64,000 nt of DNA from contig JASJZC010000007.1 of assembly GCA_037178855.1 (NCBI GenBank), forward strand, positions 2,914,001 to 2,978,000, written 5' to 3'. The notes under the pieces are model-generated. The model saw only the letters and a program-made list of their open reading frames with translations, was not told where the DNA came from and searched no databases. Position numbers and translations under genes: made by a program. This stretch comes from Oscheius sp. JU75 (taxonomy: Eukaryota; Nematoda; Chromadorea; Rhabditida; Rhabditidae). Of the stretch, positions 1 through 12,603 are shown piece by piece (position 1 is the first letter of the stretch; each line of letters opens with the position of its first letter).

Positions 1-1049
1 TTGCCCGAAGTTGCAAGCTCGGACAAGTATAAACTTCGATACAAGCCAGTTGCGAGCATCTTCACAACGGTCAAGCATGCTCTGGTTGGAGGATACGTGC
101 CTTTTGGTAAGTTAAGCAATTTTATAGACGAAAACATTTATCAGGAGTTTTCCGGCTGTACAAAGACGACTGCTTGGACAATGTTCTGAATACTTTCACA
201 AAGATCTGTTCCACCATCGATGTCTCAGAAATTCAAGCATATCCCAAACTCGCTACAGCCTTCTACGGACTTCTGGAAATGATTTGTCGGACCAGCATGC
301 CATTTCTCTCTCGAGTGAACGAAAACACGTTCATTCATATGCTGAAAGCTCTCGCTTACGGAATTTTCGCACTGAGTAAGCGTCTTTATTTTTAGTTTTA
401 CCTTGATTTTAAGATCACAATGTCGTTACAACGTCATGTTCCGCATTGGATGACATTCTGACCTATTTGTATCGACGAGCAACAAAGCAGCAGTCAGCGT
501 ATGTTAGTGCCGGCTCGGAACCCGAAGGAGACGAATGCATCAGGGCTGTTTCTGGTCATCCGGAGATTCTGAGCGAGGTAGGTCTTTCCTTGGTTTCAAA
601 AATTCGTCTTGTCTTAGTAGTAGTGAAAAAAAAACACCTCTTCAAATTGGCAAAAAAGTGCAATTTCAGATGCTAGCATCGATGCTTTCTGCCTTGGTAT
701 ACAGCGATATGAAGTGCCAATGGAGTCTCTCGCGTCCGATGCTTGGTTTAATTCTGCTACAGGAGCCAATCTACAATGATCTGAAGAATCAGATCATCCT
801 GAGTATGGCACCAGAACATCATCAAAACGTGAGCGTGGTAAATTTGTGTTGATATTCAACGTGACTGCCATCGTTCAGATGTTTGATAGCCTCATGAGCG
901 GGGTGGAAGTCAATCTGAGCGTCAAAAACAAGGACAACTTTACTCAAAATGTGTCCCGTTTCCGGCAGGAACTGTGCAGCGTGCTGAAGACAGGGGCCGG
1001 CCTCGGTGGAGATTTATCTCATTCGTCAAGTGATAACTTTATGTCATGA
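1..1049 (+). CDS. XPO7: Exportin-7 (RanBP16) homologue, C-terminal part, 5' end outside window
   Basis: This is the last part of an exportin-7-like nuclear transport receptor, a HEAT-repeat karyopherin that works with RanGTP. Five exons join in phase: 1-106, 145-375, 414-577, 670-828 and 879-1049, giving 276 residues. The translation follows the exportin-7 C-terminus closely: KHALVGGYVPFGVFRLY, CLDNVLNTF, a YPKL..FYGLLE segment, QWSLSRPMLGLILL, and a final DNFMS before the stop, like the NDMMS end of vertebrate exportin-7. Exon 3 must start at 414 (after TTTTAAG) and not at the earlier TTTTTAG, because only that keeps the homologous reading frame. Introns are 38-92 nt. AATAAA motifs lie at 1435 and 1658. 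The gene is cut only by the window edge; nothing looks broken. The family call is firm. Confidence 0.93.
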
Positions 1050-2408
1050 TAGTAGTATCCAAAATATCTAGAGCAATATCGGGTTTACCCGTATCTCAAC
1101 AAGCTTTCCTCCTCTTTCTGTTTGAATTGTCACATATCCCCGTGTACGATAGTTTCAGTTGTGTGATATTTTGTATGATAATTAAGCAGTTACTTATCCC
1201 AAAGGTTTCAATTCCAAGCTCGGCATTCAACTACGTAATTCCAATTTATGCAGGTATTGTAAGCTTAACGTGTCTCGATAAAGTGTTTCTGGTTGAATGT
1301 ATTTCTTTTTTATGTCTCTTAGACAAAGCTGGGGTATGCTGAAAAATGGAAAAATTGAAGCCATGAAGTCTTTTCTAGAATTCTGTGGATGGCAGAGGCC
1401 TTGTTTGACACTCAATCTTAAACATTCGTTTTCCAATAAAGTTCGCAGACCAAATGGTTTCATTTTTGAAATGTTGTCAGGTATAATACTCCAACTTCCA
1501 CTGCTCCTGAACTACCCACAGTATACGCTGTCTGCGATGCCTTGTTGTGTAATTATTTCACACTCTTTTACGTACGTGACAAAGACCAAGTTTCGTTGTC
1601 GGAGAAGAAGAAGAAGAAGTGTTATCATTCTACTGACGGTTTCTGTCAAATCTGAAAAATAAAAATAAGGATGGAATCTGCGGAGCTGTTAGCTTAGAGT
1701 GGGGTAGGTTTATAGGCGTCAAAGCGCTGCAAATTATGAACCACAGTAACAGAAAAATGTAGCGTGCGTTCTTAGATTTCATAGGCGGTATATAATCTAT
1801 GAAGTAGGGACATGCTTCTCAGGTCTGGTATTTCCGCCCCATGTTCGCCAACCGCGATGATGTGTAGGCGAAGTGGCTCTACAGGCTGACAGAAGTCCCA
1901 AGGAACGTCAGCGCCGACAGTCCCACGTGGCCGTTTCAACGAAAGACCCGACCGGTTTCTTCTCTCTTGGACTGTCTTCCCAAGCCCTTCGTTAAATCTA
2001 CGGCCTCTTTGCTATCACCGTCCGACCCCTTCTATACTTTACAGCTACAGTAAATCGATCTCTGTGTGGGCGGGTAAAGTCCCGCGCAACGTCTCGCAAT
2101 CATCTCATGTTGTGTTTCCTAGATGTCAACCATTTAAACTTATCATTCGTTTTTGTCACACCTCTACAATTGCATTTTATAGAGACAAGGCGACGGTTTC
2201 ATCTTCATCCTTCTTCATCTTTTTACCTCCATCCATTTCTACGGTTCCGTGTGGTTTTTTCGTCCCACTTTCGACGGAAACGCCTTGAAGTCGTATCAGG
2301 AGCGACGCGCCAAGTGCCTTCGGAAGGCAGACCGCGGTTCGCTACCCGCGGATTTCTTCTTCTACCACTACAGTATTCCCTAACAACGACTGTTGACAGT
2401 TCTCAGTA
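1050..2408. other. Intergenic region between XPO7 and the carrier gene
   Basis: No convincing gene is seen. The first part holds probable 3' UTR of XPO7, with AATAAA at 1435-1440 and 1658-1663. A short GAA-rich tract lies near 1604-1619. The segment from about 1850 to 2060 is more GC-rich than its surroundings but stop-rich in all frames. The last 200 bases are pyrimidine-rich with TCATC and TTCATC runs, and probably form the promoter or 5' UTR of the carrier gene. Confidence 0.5.
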
Positions 2409-4033
2409 ATGTCCGCTTTTTTCGACTTCTTTGCTGGATGTATGGGAGGTTTGGAGTTATTGAATTCATGTTTTTATGTCAACTTTACAGGAGTCGCCGG
2501 TGTGGTTGCTGGTCACCCGCTGGACACCGTCAAGGTTCGACTCCAGACTCAACCCCAGGTTTCGAAGTGGCTTTGAGTAAAATACCACTTACCTAGGGAG
2601 GAGCTGGACAGTACAAAGGGACTATCCACTGCACAACTCAAATTATTAGGAAAGAAGGTTTCGGAGGATTGTACAAAGGTGAGTCATACAATCGTGAAAA
2701 AGCGTTTTATTTGGCGATTTCGTCGAAACCGTTAGATTTGTGCTGATCTTTGTAAACATACGGCCATTCTCTCGCGTGACCATAGTCCTGTGACTCGAAG
2801 CTGGACAGTGAGAAAGTTGTGAAGAAAATTGACCACGTGATGTTAAAGTTCAGCCTCGAAAAAAGTCAATTGGTGTGGTAAATATTTGGCAGGTTAGGAT
2901 GATTTATGAGATGGTTTACGACCAGACCAAGGCCCATTCATTGACGATTTTCTTGGAAAAAGGCACCCGCGCAGATAGAGATTTGGTGACAAGCAGCGAA
3001 ATGGACCGTTTTGTCCACGCCAAATTCTGGATAACGGAGTTGGATGGTCAGGATGTAGAAATGGTACAAAAATTGCAGGAATGTCCTCTCCTCTGGCGTC
3101 TCTCAGTGTCATCAACGCCATCGTGTTTGGTGTACATGGATCGCTTCGAAGAAGACTTTTCGAAGATTCCGAAAGTCTCAAGGCACACTTTTTTGCTGGA
3201 TGTGCCGCCGGTTTTGCTCAATCTATCATTGGTGAGCGGTCATAAAACCGTCATTAACAATCTGATTACAGCCGCTCCATCAGAACGTCTGAAGTTGCTG
3301 ATCCAAATTCAACAAGATTCGGCCCATCAGAAATTTTCTTCCCCTCTCCAAGCCCTGAAGCAAACTGTTTCTGAGAATGGAGTCCGAGCACTTTTCCGCG
3401 GCTCGTGGGCTACAATCGTCCGCGATTGTCCAGCCTTCGGAATTTATTTTGCCTCCTACGAATACATGGTCAGAAACATGAGCAAGGACGGGAAGTCTGG
3501 TGGGCTCAATACTGGTCAGCTATTGCTTGCTGGAGGTATTTTGAGATCTTTAAAATTTTTGAAACAAAACTATCAGGTTCCGCCGGAATGGTATCTTGGC
3601 TCTTCAACTATCCTACCGATGTCGTGAAAACGAGGTTCCAAGCTGATGCCAGTTACAAAGGATACGTTGATTGTATCTCCAAAACCTACTCTGCTGGAGG
3701 AGTCAGAGCTTTCTTTATAGGAATGGGCCCAACCTTATTGCGGTAACCAGTCTTTTTTAAACTCTTTTCAATACGTATTCAGTGCTTTTCCCTCAAATGC
3801 AGCCACATTCTTCGCCGTCGAATGGACCTACCGACTTTGCCTTGGCAACAACTTTGTGGAGCTAACTGATCGTAAGGTACTAACTTCAAATAATACTTAC
3901 TAAACGACACTTGTAGGGTCAACATTCAACAATCAGCCTGGCTGAAATGTTCCAATCCAACTGGCACTTCATCCTTCCTGAAGCCGGCTCAACATCCCTG
4001 GACCCACTGCTTCACGGTTGTCGGCTGCTCTAA
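2409..4033 (+). CDS. Mitochondrial carrier, SLC25A45/47/48-like
   Basis: Six-helix mitochondrial inner-membrane carrier of 327 residues. Exons are 2409-2448, 2491-2558, 2597-2678, 3079-3231, 3272-3535, 3577-3742, 3783-3876 and 3917-4033, all joined in phase. Each of the three repeats carries its signature: HPLDTVKVRLQ (about residues 23-33), APSERLKLLIQ in the second and YPTDVVKTRFQ in the third. The segments GMSSPLASLSVINAIVFGV and RAFPSNAATF place it with SLC25A45/47/48 and near the carnitine/acylcarnitine carriers. Mammalian SLC25A45 has been reported to handle methylated basic amino acids; substrate transfer to this protein is inference. Introns are 38-42 nt except intron 3 (400 nt). A poly(A) signal AATAAA lies at 4224-4229, about 190 nt after the stop. 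The start is the first ATG in frame ahead of the conserved first helix (MSAFFDFFAGCMGG). Confidence 0.92.
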
Positions 4034-6891
4034 TGGACATTTTAACCACATTTTCTGTGTCACTGTTAGTCCCGCAACGGGTATTTACTTCTAGTTCCTC
4101 TACGACGAGAGTCCATATCAGACTGTGATTTTGGGTACACATTGTCTTTTCCATCATCAGTGCCACAAGAATTGTTTTGTGATCCGAACAGGTTTTTCCC
4201 TATAGCGTGTCATGTAGAGCTATAATAAACGAACTTAAACTTATGTACTCCCTATCTTTCATTGATTTACGACCAAACCGAAGCAACTGGCGTCGAATTC
4301 TTCGGGAAGGGGAACTGTGACGAGAACAGTGAAAAACTATCAGTGACCTTGTCTGCAGCCGATGTCGATCAATGGACGAAAACTGCAGATCCGTCTACTT
4401 GCTTTCCGATAGAGCAAAAAGCAGTGTTTACAACGGTTTTCAAAAGAAAAAAAATGGCACTATCGCAATCTTCGATTAATAATAATAATAACGACCCTGG
4501 TTTCAATTTCCAGCGGGCTCAAAAGTTTTTCTTTTTACCTCTTCCGTGAAAAAGCACTTGTATGAGTAATTGTAGGCATCAAAACCTTGATCGAATGATT
4601 AGAAACATCTGCGTCACGTACGCTAAACTTGCCGCCCACATCATGAAGATCATATGATTGCATTCGTCATCGTCATTTATCGGCTCACTCTGAGATATAG
4701 ATCGATGTTAAAAGCAGTTTTTCCGATTAGACGGTTGACATTGCCGTTTTGTTGTTTTCAACTTTTCAGCACAATCAGAGTTATAAAGACAGCCAGCGTG
4801 AAATGATGCTATAAGCGTGATTTGTGATTGTTTCAAAGTGACAGTTTGTGACATGACGTGGTGAAAGTAGGAAGCATATCATATTGCGAATTTCTTTAAT
4901 TTGATCGACAACAATTGGAACAAGAACAGCATGTTTTGCCATATCCTTTGAGCTAATCGCATTCAACGATTAAGGCAATTTCTGTACATGTTATTTGTGA
5001 CATTCACAAGATTGCGGTCCTGCTCTACTCTATCGAGCCCTTGGTAACACTTTTTTCCTCAGACTTTAATGAGTACAAAACGAGACTGTTTTCCTCCAAA
5101 GTGTGTCTGGAACTAGTTTGTTGTGCCAGATTGACGAACGGCTATAGCTCGGCCGACTGATCCGTGATAAATTCACTTGTTTCGTATGGGAGTGGCGAAA
5201 CTGATGATCTGAGCCCAAGTGACAGGATCGATGGCGGCAACTGTGCTCTCTCCTCTGGATCCCAAGGCTGACATGGCCCGACGGGGCTGGGGAGGCTGTA
5301 AATCCACCCTGCACATGTTGTATGCACTTTTTCGTGCGCGCGTTCCTCATCCACTTCCCCTTTTCTTTTTGATCCGTCTGGACAGACATCCTCCATAAAT
5401 CTGGTTACTGAGCAGAAAATTTGTCAGTCTACCAAGTTACACAGGAAAGAAGGTTGTTTTGTGATTTTCGAGTGATTGTGTTGAGGAATACCCACACGAT
5501 ATGAGTGAAGGCTCTACCTCCCATGGCGAACACATTAAATCTGGATCTCTTCAAAAAACTGCAGATCCAATCTCTGCACATTCATCTTTTTACGCGCTAA
5601 CCGCGTGATTGGCGAGCAATTGTCCAGATATTGTAACAAAGATCAAACGGATTGAAAATCACTAATATTTTTTATACAGTTATTCTCACCTATTTTGGCT
5701 CTTACAGTTTCTTATCACCTCCGCTGCATGTTCTAGTTTTGTCTCAAATTTAATTTCAGCATTGGACCTTTATTGTTTTTGAATCAAACTATCAGTCTTA
5801 CACATCATGATCAGCTTTAAGTGGTTGTAAAATTCACGAGAAGTTTTACTGGCTCGCCTATACTCTCGTCTAGCACATTCTGAATCAATTGGCTCCTTTG
5901 AATGAACGTGAGATCTCTCTGCTCAATCATTTCGGTTTCACACTTCAAAATTAGCAGGTCAAGTGTCATCCAGTCTAGATATCCCAACACGTGTCGATGA
6001 TCGTATTTCTGTTGCGATAGGAACACATCCGTTCTGTTTTTGATTCACGTGACTCTGGCCTCGTTCATCTTCCTCATGTTTTCTCGTTGCACATTGGATC
6101 TAATGTCTGCTCAGCGTTGCAATTTGGCTCTTTTTATTCTTTTACACTTCGGAGGATGAGGCTACCTCGAGACATATTATTGCAACAGTTTAGATTTAAA
6201 AAAAAATTACAGGTTAGGAACCACAACGACTCGCCAATCTGTTTGCCGGAGCCACTTCGACCCTTCGGAGCCGAGTATGTGTTTTTTTTTCGAAGAGTTT
6301 TCGTATTCGTGGGTTTTTAAAATTTTTGTCTAATGGTAAACAGTTTAAAAGCTTCTGCAGCTTCATATGAACCGTTAGCAACTCTGTTTGCATGATTACC
6401 TCGAGCTATGTCCATGAATTTCAAGTTTACAGTTCGCGAAATTCAAATGCCACGCTGCCGTATACGCGCGCTGCCGATTGATCAGTCCTTTAATTTTATC
6501 CAAATACAACAAAGTTAGATAATGGGGGCTATGTTCATTCTGCCCGATAGTCACTTTGATTTCTACGCGTTCATAAATTGTTGATTTCACCCTGTAAACA
6601 CTTGAAACAACGAGAGATAGATAACATTTTCGTATTTGTTTGGTCCTCCTGATAAGAAAGCAGGAAGCTCTGAGCAGAACAACAGCTGCTGTGCTACACC
6701 TTAGTATTGTTTTATCCAGTATCATGACCGGGTTAACCTCCCTTTGCGCCTCCATTCCATAAGAAATCCATCTATTGTGTCTTTGATTTATTGACATTTC
6801 CCATCGCCTAAAAACCCTGAGGGGGCATTGATTCTGCTTTCTCGAGCATAATTCACAGTCAGTTTTTTTTTTCCAATCAGCCACTATTCAG
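4034..6891. other. Intergenic region, 2.9 kb
   Basis: The carrier 3' UTR and poly(A) signal lie at the left end. A weak resemblance exists between 4258-4350 and part of the long carrier intron (about 2897-2990). Around 5066-5396 the minus strand is GC-richer and open in all three frames over about 250 bases, so a small minus-strand gene is possible but I cannot choose a frame. The right end must contain the promoter and missing first exon(s) of the B56 gene, which I could not identify. No other coding signal is seen. Confidence 0.45.
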
Positions 6892-9473
6892 ACTCCGGTT
6901 TCGTGGGTTCTGCCCATTGGGAAGAAAAAAGACGGACCGGAGAAGAAGGACAAGTCCAGTGACAAATCAAAAACGATGGACGTGGTGAGACATAATTTAT
7001 ACCATAATAATGCTGATGTCACTGATTCAGAATGATGGTCGAAAAGTCAAAGAGCCGAAAGAGGATAGACCGATTCCAATCGTAAAAACGGATCCACCGC
7101 CAATAGGTAACTGCGGACACCCAAATGTCCAAATTCAAGTAACTTTTCAGAAGATCACCCTTTACCTATCGATGTACCTCCTCCGACCAACCTGAAACGG
7201 CTGAGCTATGGAGGCGGTCCGGTTGTGTCGCCGCGTGAGCGTCGAATGTCCAGCAGTCTTTTTTCGATCTCACCAAATCGGGAACTCAAAAAACTCCCAA
7301 ATATGACCGGTAAATATGTGCTAAAGCACTATTATTAGCCTGATTTCCAGAGTTTGACGGCAAGCCGGAAGAGGAGAGACAAGACTTATTTATTCAAAAG
7401 ATTCGGCAGTGCCAAGTCATTTTTGATTTTGCTCAGGATCCTAACAGTGACTTCAAATACAAGGAGGTGAAATTTTCTTGTTTCCATTTTCATTTTGATC
7501 CAGATCAAAAAGGGTGCCCTTATGGAGCTGGTCGACTTCTTTGCCACCAATCGGCTTATGTTCAACACTACTATTTATGAAGAAATGGCCAGATTGGTAG
7601 AGAAGAATCTTTTTCGACCTCTACCTCCTCCTTCCAATCCTTCTGGATCTGAGTTTGATCCCGATGAAGACGAGCCCGTGCTTGAGCCGGCTTGGCCTCA
7701 TTTGCAGGTAAAGATTTCTGTGTTTCTGACACGATTTGAATTTCAGCTTGTTTACGAGCTGTTCCTTCGTTTCCTTGAAAGCAAGGACTTCCAGTCCTCT
7801 AAAATGGATCCTCATGTTAAATATCACTTCACTTATGTAAGTTTTGTTTGGTCTTAGCATTTACTCTACTTCTAGTATGCTTACTTGATGGACTCAGAAG
7901 ACCCGCGTGAACGAGACTACATGAAAACTGTGATTCATCGCATGTACATGAAATTTACGAGTCATCGTCCAGAGATCAGGTGACCGATAAAATTGACAAA
8001 TAAAAACGTTGGTTTAGAAAGCGGCTGAACGAAGTTCTTTTCACGTACATGTATGAAACTCATCGACACAACGGCGTCTCCGAAATACTCGAAATTTTGG
8101 GAAGCATCGTCACCGGTTTTGCATTGCCCATCAAGGAAGAACACAAGACTTTCTTGCTCCGTGTTCTTATGCCCCTTCACAAGGTTAGCAGCTCTTTATT
8201 CTCAAGACATATTGATTGTCGTGTGCATTACCCCCAAACTTAAATGGAGAGCCGAATATGACGCGTTACGACTATGGGAATGGGCCAGAAGTGTATTTTT
8301 GTTAAAGAGTAGGAAACAACTGTTTCATTCAATATGCCAGTCTCAGATTGTTATTGTCAGTCGTGTGATCATTCTAGAAGCATATGTAAATTATCTGCTT
8401 TCAGATGTCACAATTATCAACGTTTCACCCGCAATTGGCTTATTGTGTGGTGCAATTCATCGAAAAGGATCCAACTTTGACAGAACCTGTCATTCTCGGA
8501 CTATTGAAATTCTGGCCAATGTGTCACAGCCCGAAGGAGGTATGAAAGCCAGATTGAACTTTTCAAGTGTTACAGGTCATGTTCCTCAACGAGGTCGAGG
8601 AAGTCATTGATGTCATCGAGCCTCTTGTCTTCAAAAAGATAATGGAACCTTTGTTCAGGAGACTCTGTAGATGCATAGCCAGTCAACACTTCCAGGTGTG
8701 TGGAACCGTCCGATTCAATTTTTTTGTTCAAGGTGGCCGAAAGAGCCCTCATGTTCTGGAACAATGAATATGCAATGTCCTTGGTAAAAGAGAATCGAGC
8801 TGTTCTTCTTCCACTGATCTTCCCAACCATTCATGAATACAGCAAGAAACACTGGAACAAGTAAATAGCAAGTATGTTCTGGTTTATTTTCTTTTTTTAG
8901 AAGTATCCATGGTCTTATGTATAATGCTGTGAAAGTCATGATGGAAATGGATCAGCGACTCTACGCTGAATGCAACGAACAGTGGATCAGGAAAGGAGAA
9001 AACTACGAGCAACGTCAAACTGATGCCCATCATGCATTCTTTCGAAAAATGAATCGTCATGCAATGAAAAACCCTTTGGTGATTCCCTGGCTCTTAGATT
9101 ATAACCGCTCGTTTTCAGTATTCTGATGTGAGTCAGGTCTTCAACCTTCATGACCAGAATGGACATCACAGTGAGAGCTCCGACGACGAGATGGCTGAAA
9201 GACTGGTTCGTTTTTTGAGCTTTCTCGGTACTATGATGTTGGAGGGTGATGTCGTATATTAATAATACATACCCTAGCAAACGTTATCAGTACCTGGTAT
9301 ATCCAAATAGTAGTTCTTATGAAAAGTTGTAGTTTCAGGGCTTCTGCAACATTCGAAAAGACTATTCTTTCACCGAGAAGACCACAGAGATTGTACCGGA
9401 TGCTGCCGTTGAACGAGCTCTTCAAGCCCACCATCGTCCGCAACAATACCTTCGTTCCGTGCCTGACTTGTAA
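6892..9473 (+). CDS. PP2A regulatory subunit B56 (B'), gamma/delta-like; first exon not found
   Basis: Regulatory B56 subunit that targets the PP2A core dimer to substrates with LxxIxE-type motifs. Fourteen exons join in phase (6892-6984, 7031-7106, 7151-7309, 7351-7466, 7504-7707, 7747-7836, 7876-7979, 8018-8183, 8405-8539, 8576-8695, 8733-8860, 8901-9078, 9119-9205, 9339-9473) and encode 596 residues. The conserved core is easy to follow: [96 protein letters not shown] and KKHWNKSIHGL. The N-terminal 100 residues are Lys/Pro/Ser-rich and the tail ends [12 protein letters not shown], which fits the gamma/delta branch (ALEAHKR in mammals). The first visible exon opens after an acceptor (at 6891, or alternatively 6880) without a start codon, so the N-terminus is incomplete. 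Nematodes usually carry two B56 genes (pptr-1, pptr-2); I cannot say which one this is. Confidence 0.95.
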
Positions 9474-10619
9474 TATAGCTCATATCCTCTGTGCCTAACA
9501 CTATCCCCCTCTCCTCCAGAGCCTTCGTCCTATTGCTGAGTTTATAACCGGTAGCTGAGCCCCTCCTTGTACAGATCTCACTTCACCCTTTGTCCTGTTG
9601 CCCCTCTTTGTCCTGCATCTCTGTATCAAGGCTTTACTTCCCTTTTTGATATACCCACTTTATGTTGCAGATTTTACACTTCTGACGCGGGTTATCATCT
9701 TTCTTCTCGCTTCGAAGACGGTTTCAATGGTTAATGTCGCCAATGAACAGTATCAAGGCATCAGGTTTTGTTTTCTTCAGAGCACAAAGCTTTGATCAAG
9801 GTCAAAACTGATACACGATTTGCCTCTTGTAGTTGTTTCATTGAGGCTGTAGTTTTTATCCCAATTAGCCGCCCAATTTACCTAGTTATGCATAGGATAT
9901 TTGAAGAAGCTCATCTGACACCAATGATTAGGCTCGTTTGCGAACGCTCACCCAGAGAAACTAATGGGTCATGCCGACACATCTCCAGGGGACTATTATC
10001 ATCTCCAAGAACAGAACACCAACTTTCGGCTTGAAAATTCATTCATTATAACGATAAATACCCGACATTTAGGCGAACACCATTGTTGTATTCGCTGAGC
10101 TGTGCTATAAAGCTATGAAATTGGAACAAACGGAGTCGAGTTACTTGGACACATTGGCACAGGAAGTTAGCACCGGATTCAAAAAAATATACATGTACTT
10201 GAGTGGGACTGGAAGTATGGCATTCCAAAGTGGAATGCATGGGAAAATACCAGTTATAACATGACACCTCCTCCGACAGACTTTGTAGGTCGTAGCTCTG
10301 TTCGGATTAGAAGAGGACGTGATGAGGCAGTACAGGGCTCGCTCTCAGTTGTGATAGTCTCTTTTGGAGTCAGATTTTGATTTCTCCTGAAAATTTTTTA
10401 TACACATCTTGTCTTAGCAACTGACCTCTCTTTGCTAACACTTTGACGAGTGGAGACTCTTCTAAAACTACTACCGAGACGACTGGCAAAGGACGTTATG
10501 ACCTAAAACTACAGTGTCATTTTTGATTTGCATTCTGTTAGCATTCCAGCATCCGTACAGATAACCAAATCGTTCCAGTATTACATGCAAAATCATTCTC
10601 TTTAGTCTAACTAAAATGC
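9474..10619. other. Intergenic region between convergent B56 and neuropeptide-receptor genes
   Basis: Both flanking genes end here, so the region must contain two 3' UTRs. No open frame with coding character or known motif is seen, and I could not assign the poly(A) signals. Confidence 0.45.
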
Positions 10620-12603
10620 TCATTCCCAAGCTCCGAAATTGAAACAGATAGGTTTATGTCTGTCACAGATGCTGGTGACCGAAAAACAGAAACATGCCTG
10701 TAGTAATGAGCTGACCTCGCTCGTATTAATAATTTTTGACAGTCCGTTTCGTTTCTGTTTCCGTGTCAGCCAGAAGAAGAGCAGTGGGTTCCATATGACA
10801 AGAGACATGGCAATTACATGGGCCATCAAGGGGACTAGAAAAGGCTGAGACTGCAAGATTGGCAGAATGGACGGTTCAAGCTCTAAATTTTAGTCGATTA
10901 GATGCCTCAAACTTCTTACTGTAGTCTTTCACCAGATTCACAGTAGTCAATGGCAGCCAACAGCCAATGAAGGTAGCTACCATACCGATCAGAATGTAAT
11001 TCACCTGAAGATGGCTTATAGGTCGACTACAAGAATTTTCGTACCCTCTTCTTTCGGCTAATAGCGTCAACCCTTTGTTTCTGAGTCAAGGACTGCGAAA
11101 ACTGAGCATTTTGAATGATCATGTCCTTGGAGACCTTTTTCAGGATGCGGAAGTAGCAGTAGGTTATGATGCCCATCGGTATGACAAACTGAAAATAGCC
11201 CATCAGCTCTCGCTCAGATTTTTGCCTGTGCTCGTTCTTTACATCTCTCTATCACCTGCCACATCTTTTGCAGATCCCTTCTCTCGACTTTAAGGAATGG
11301 GCTATCCCCTTTGGGGAGATCGCATGATGGACAAGTGAGCGAGACATAAAGATAAGTGAACTCGCTGACCTGAAGAAGCATAACCATTGTTCCATAAAGT
11401 CGTCTCTGATTCTCACTCTGCCAGTTGGTCTCATCGCAAAAGTGGCCGCAATAGGGAGGACTGTCCGGCGCCACGTAGTAGCTAAAAGGACATTCTGTGT
11501 TTTTACAAGATAGATGGTCAGCTGTCAACATGACAGATGACATCGATAGTGATAGATGTCGAGTGTTATTGTGCCGATGCTCACCTGCCGTCAACAAGCT
11601 CGTAACTAAGAAGATACGGCACATTGATCAGGGACGAGACGAGCCAGATTAGCAGTGTTATGAGCGACGCCTGTTTCTTCTAAATGCCTCCGTTTTAATG
11701 GGTTCTGCCGGCTTGATACTCACCGACACCGGAGCTCTTGTCGGGTCCGTAATGTGCATAAACTTGTCAACAGAAATGGCTGTCAGACTCCAACTTGTCA
11801 CAAAAACTGAGCAGGAATTTGACAAAGGCATTAGGTGACACATGGCGCTTCCAAAATGCCAATCTTTCGTAAGAGCGTACCTATAGCATCATTATACTTA
11901 GTTCCGGACAAATCTCACCATGGTGTGACTGGCACGGCTGTTAACACCAGAAGAAGATCGGACAAAATGAGATTCAACAGAAAAATGTTTCTGGCACTTC
12001 GTAGCCTTCGATTAGATGCCACGGCCCATAAAACACCTCCATTTCCGACTAAGCCAACACAGAAGAGCGTACTGTAGACGACAGTGAAAAAAGATTTCAC
12101 ATAGAAGTGTCTGAAAATGTTTGGTTCCCTAGATCTGCGAACCTCTCATCCAAAATTGACACTCAGTTAGACTCAAGCGTCAACTTTTTGAAAAGTTGTC
12201 ACTTCATTTCCCATCACTTGGCACTTTCTTGCGTTTAAGTGAGGACTAAAAAGATGCTGAGCAGTACCCGTCGGAACATTATGGCTGAGCTTTACTGGGA
12301 CAGGAAGTCTCGGAACTAAGAGATCAGACACTCAACATCTCGCGAATTTCCCAGGACTCGTTGTTTTTTGATCACGTAGCCGAATAAATCGCGAGGATAG
12401 CACTGCCAAAGTCTTGGCAGTCAGTTGTTCGCTTTGACAAATTGCTAACGATTCGCAAGGCTGGTTAAACAAGCATCATGAAACATTGGACGTCATTTTT
12501 CCTGCTTTACTACCAGACTTTTCAGAACTCACGCTGTCACGTCATCGATGCCCTGTGCGCGAATGGCATCTGCAATGAGGATACAGGAACCGTTGACGCT
12601 CAT
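10620..12603 (-). CDS. NPY/NPF-like neuropeptide GPCR
   Basis: Class A receptor of 356 residues, read on the minus strand from eight exons: 12603-12533, 12110-11919, 11880-11724, 11679-11585, 11481-11370, 11188-11045, 11004-10920 and 10834-10620. All junction phases agree. The N-terminus has an N-glycosylation site (NGS). TM1 is followed by NIFLLNLILSDLLLVL (TM2), then WHFGSAMCHLMPLSNS with the TM3 cysteine, DPTRAP in loop 2, a Cys-containing second extracellular loop, FVIPMGIITYCYF (TM5), GCWLPLTTVNLVKDY (TM6) and VIWNPLLFF (TM7). The CWLPLT motif and loop 2 resemble nematode NPR and NPY/NPF receptors. The usual E/DRY is replaced by DKF, and NPxxY by NPLLFFW. Exon 1 was chosen because its end (GC) completes an Ala codon with the next exon. 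A TTTTGCAG acceptor about 35 nt upstream of the ATG may be a trans-splice site. The exact peptide ligand is unknown. Confidence 0.88.

Noticed and set aside
2875-3627. 250-codon open frame across the carrier gene
   Set aside because: Its first part is intron 3, its middle is an out-of-frame reading of exon 4, and only the end shares the true frame of exon 5. It is explained by the carrier gene model.
5066-5396. Overlapping minus-strand frames of 84 and 107 codons in a GC-rich patch
   Set aside because: All three frames are open for part of the stretch, none matches a family I know, and no exon partners are found. It remains possible but unsupported.
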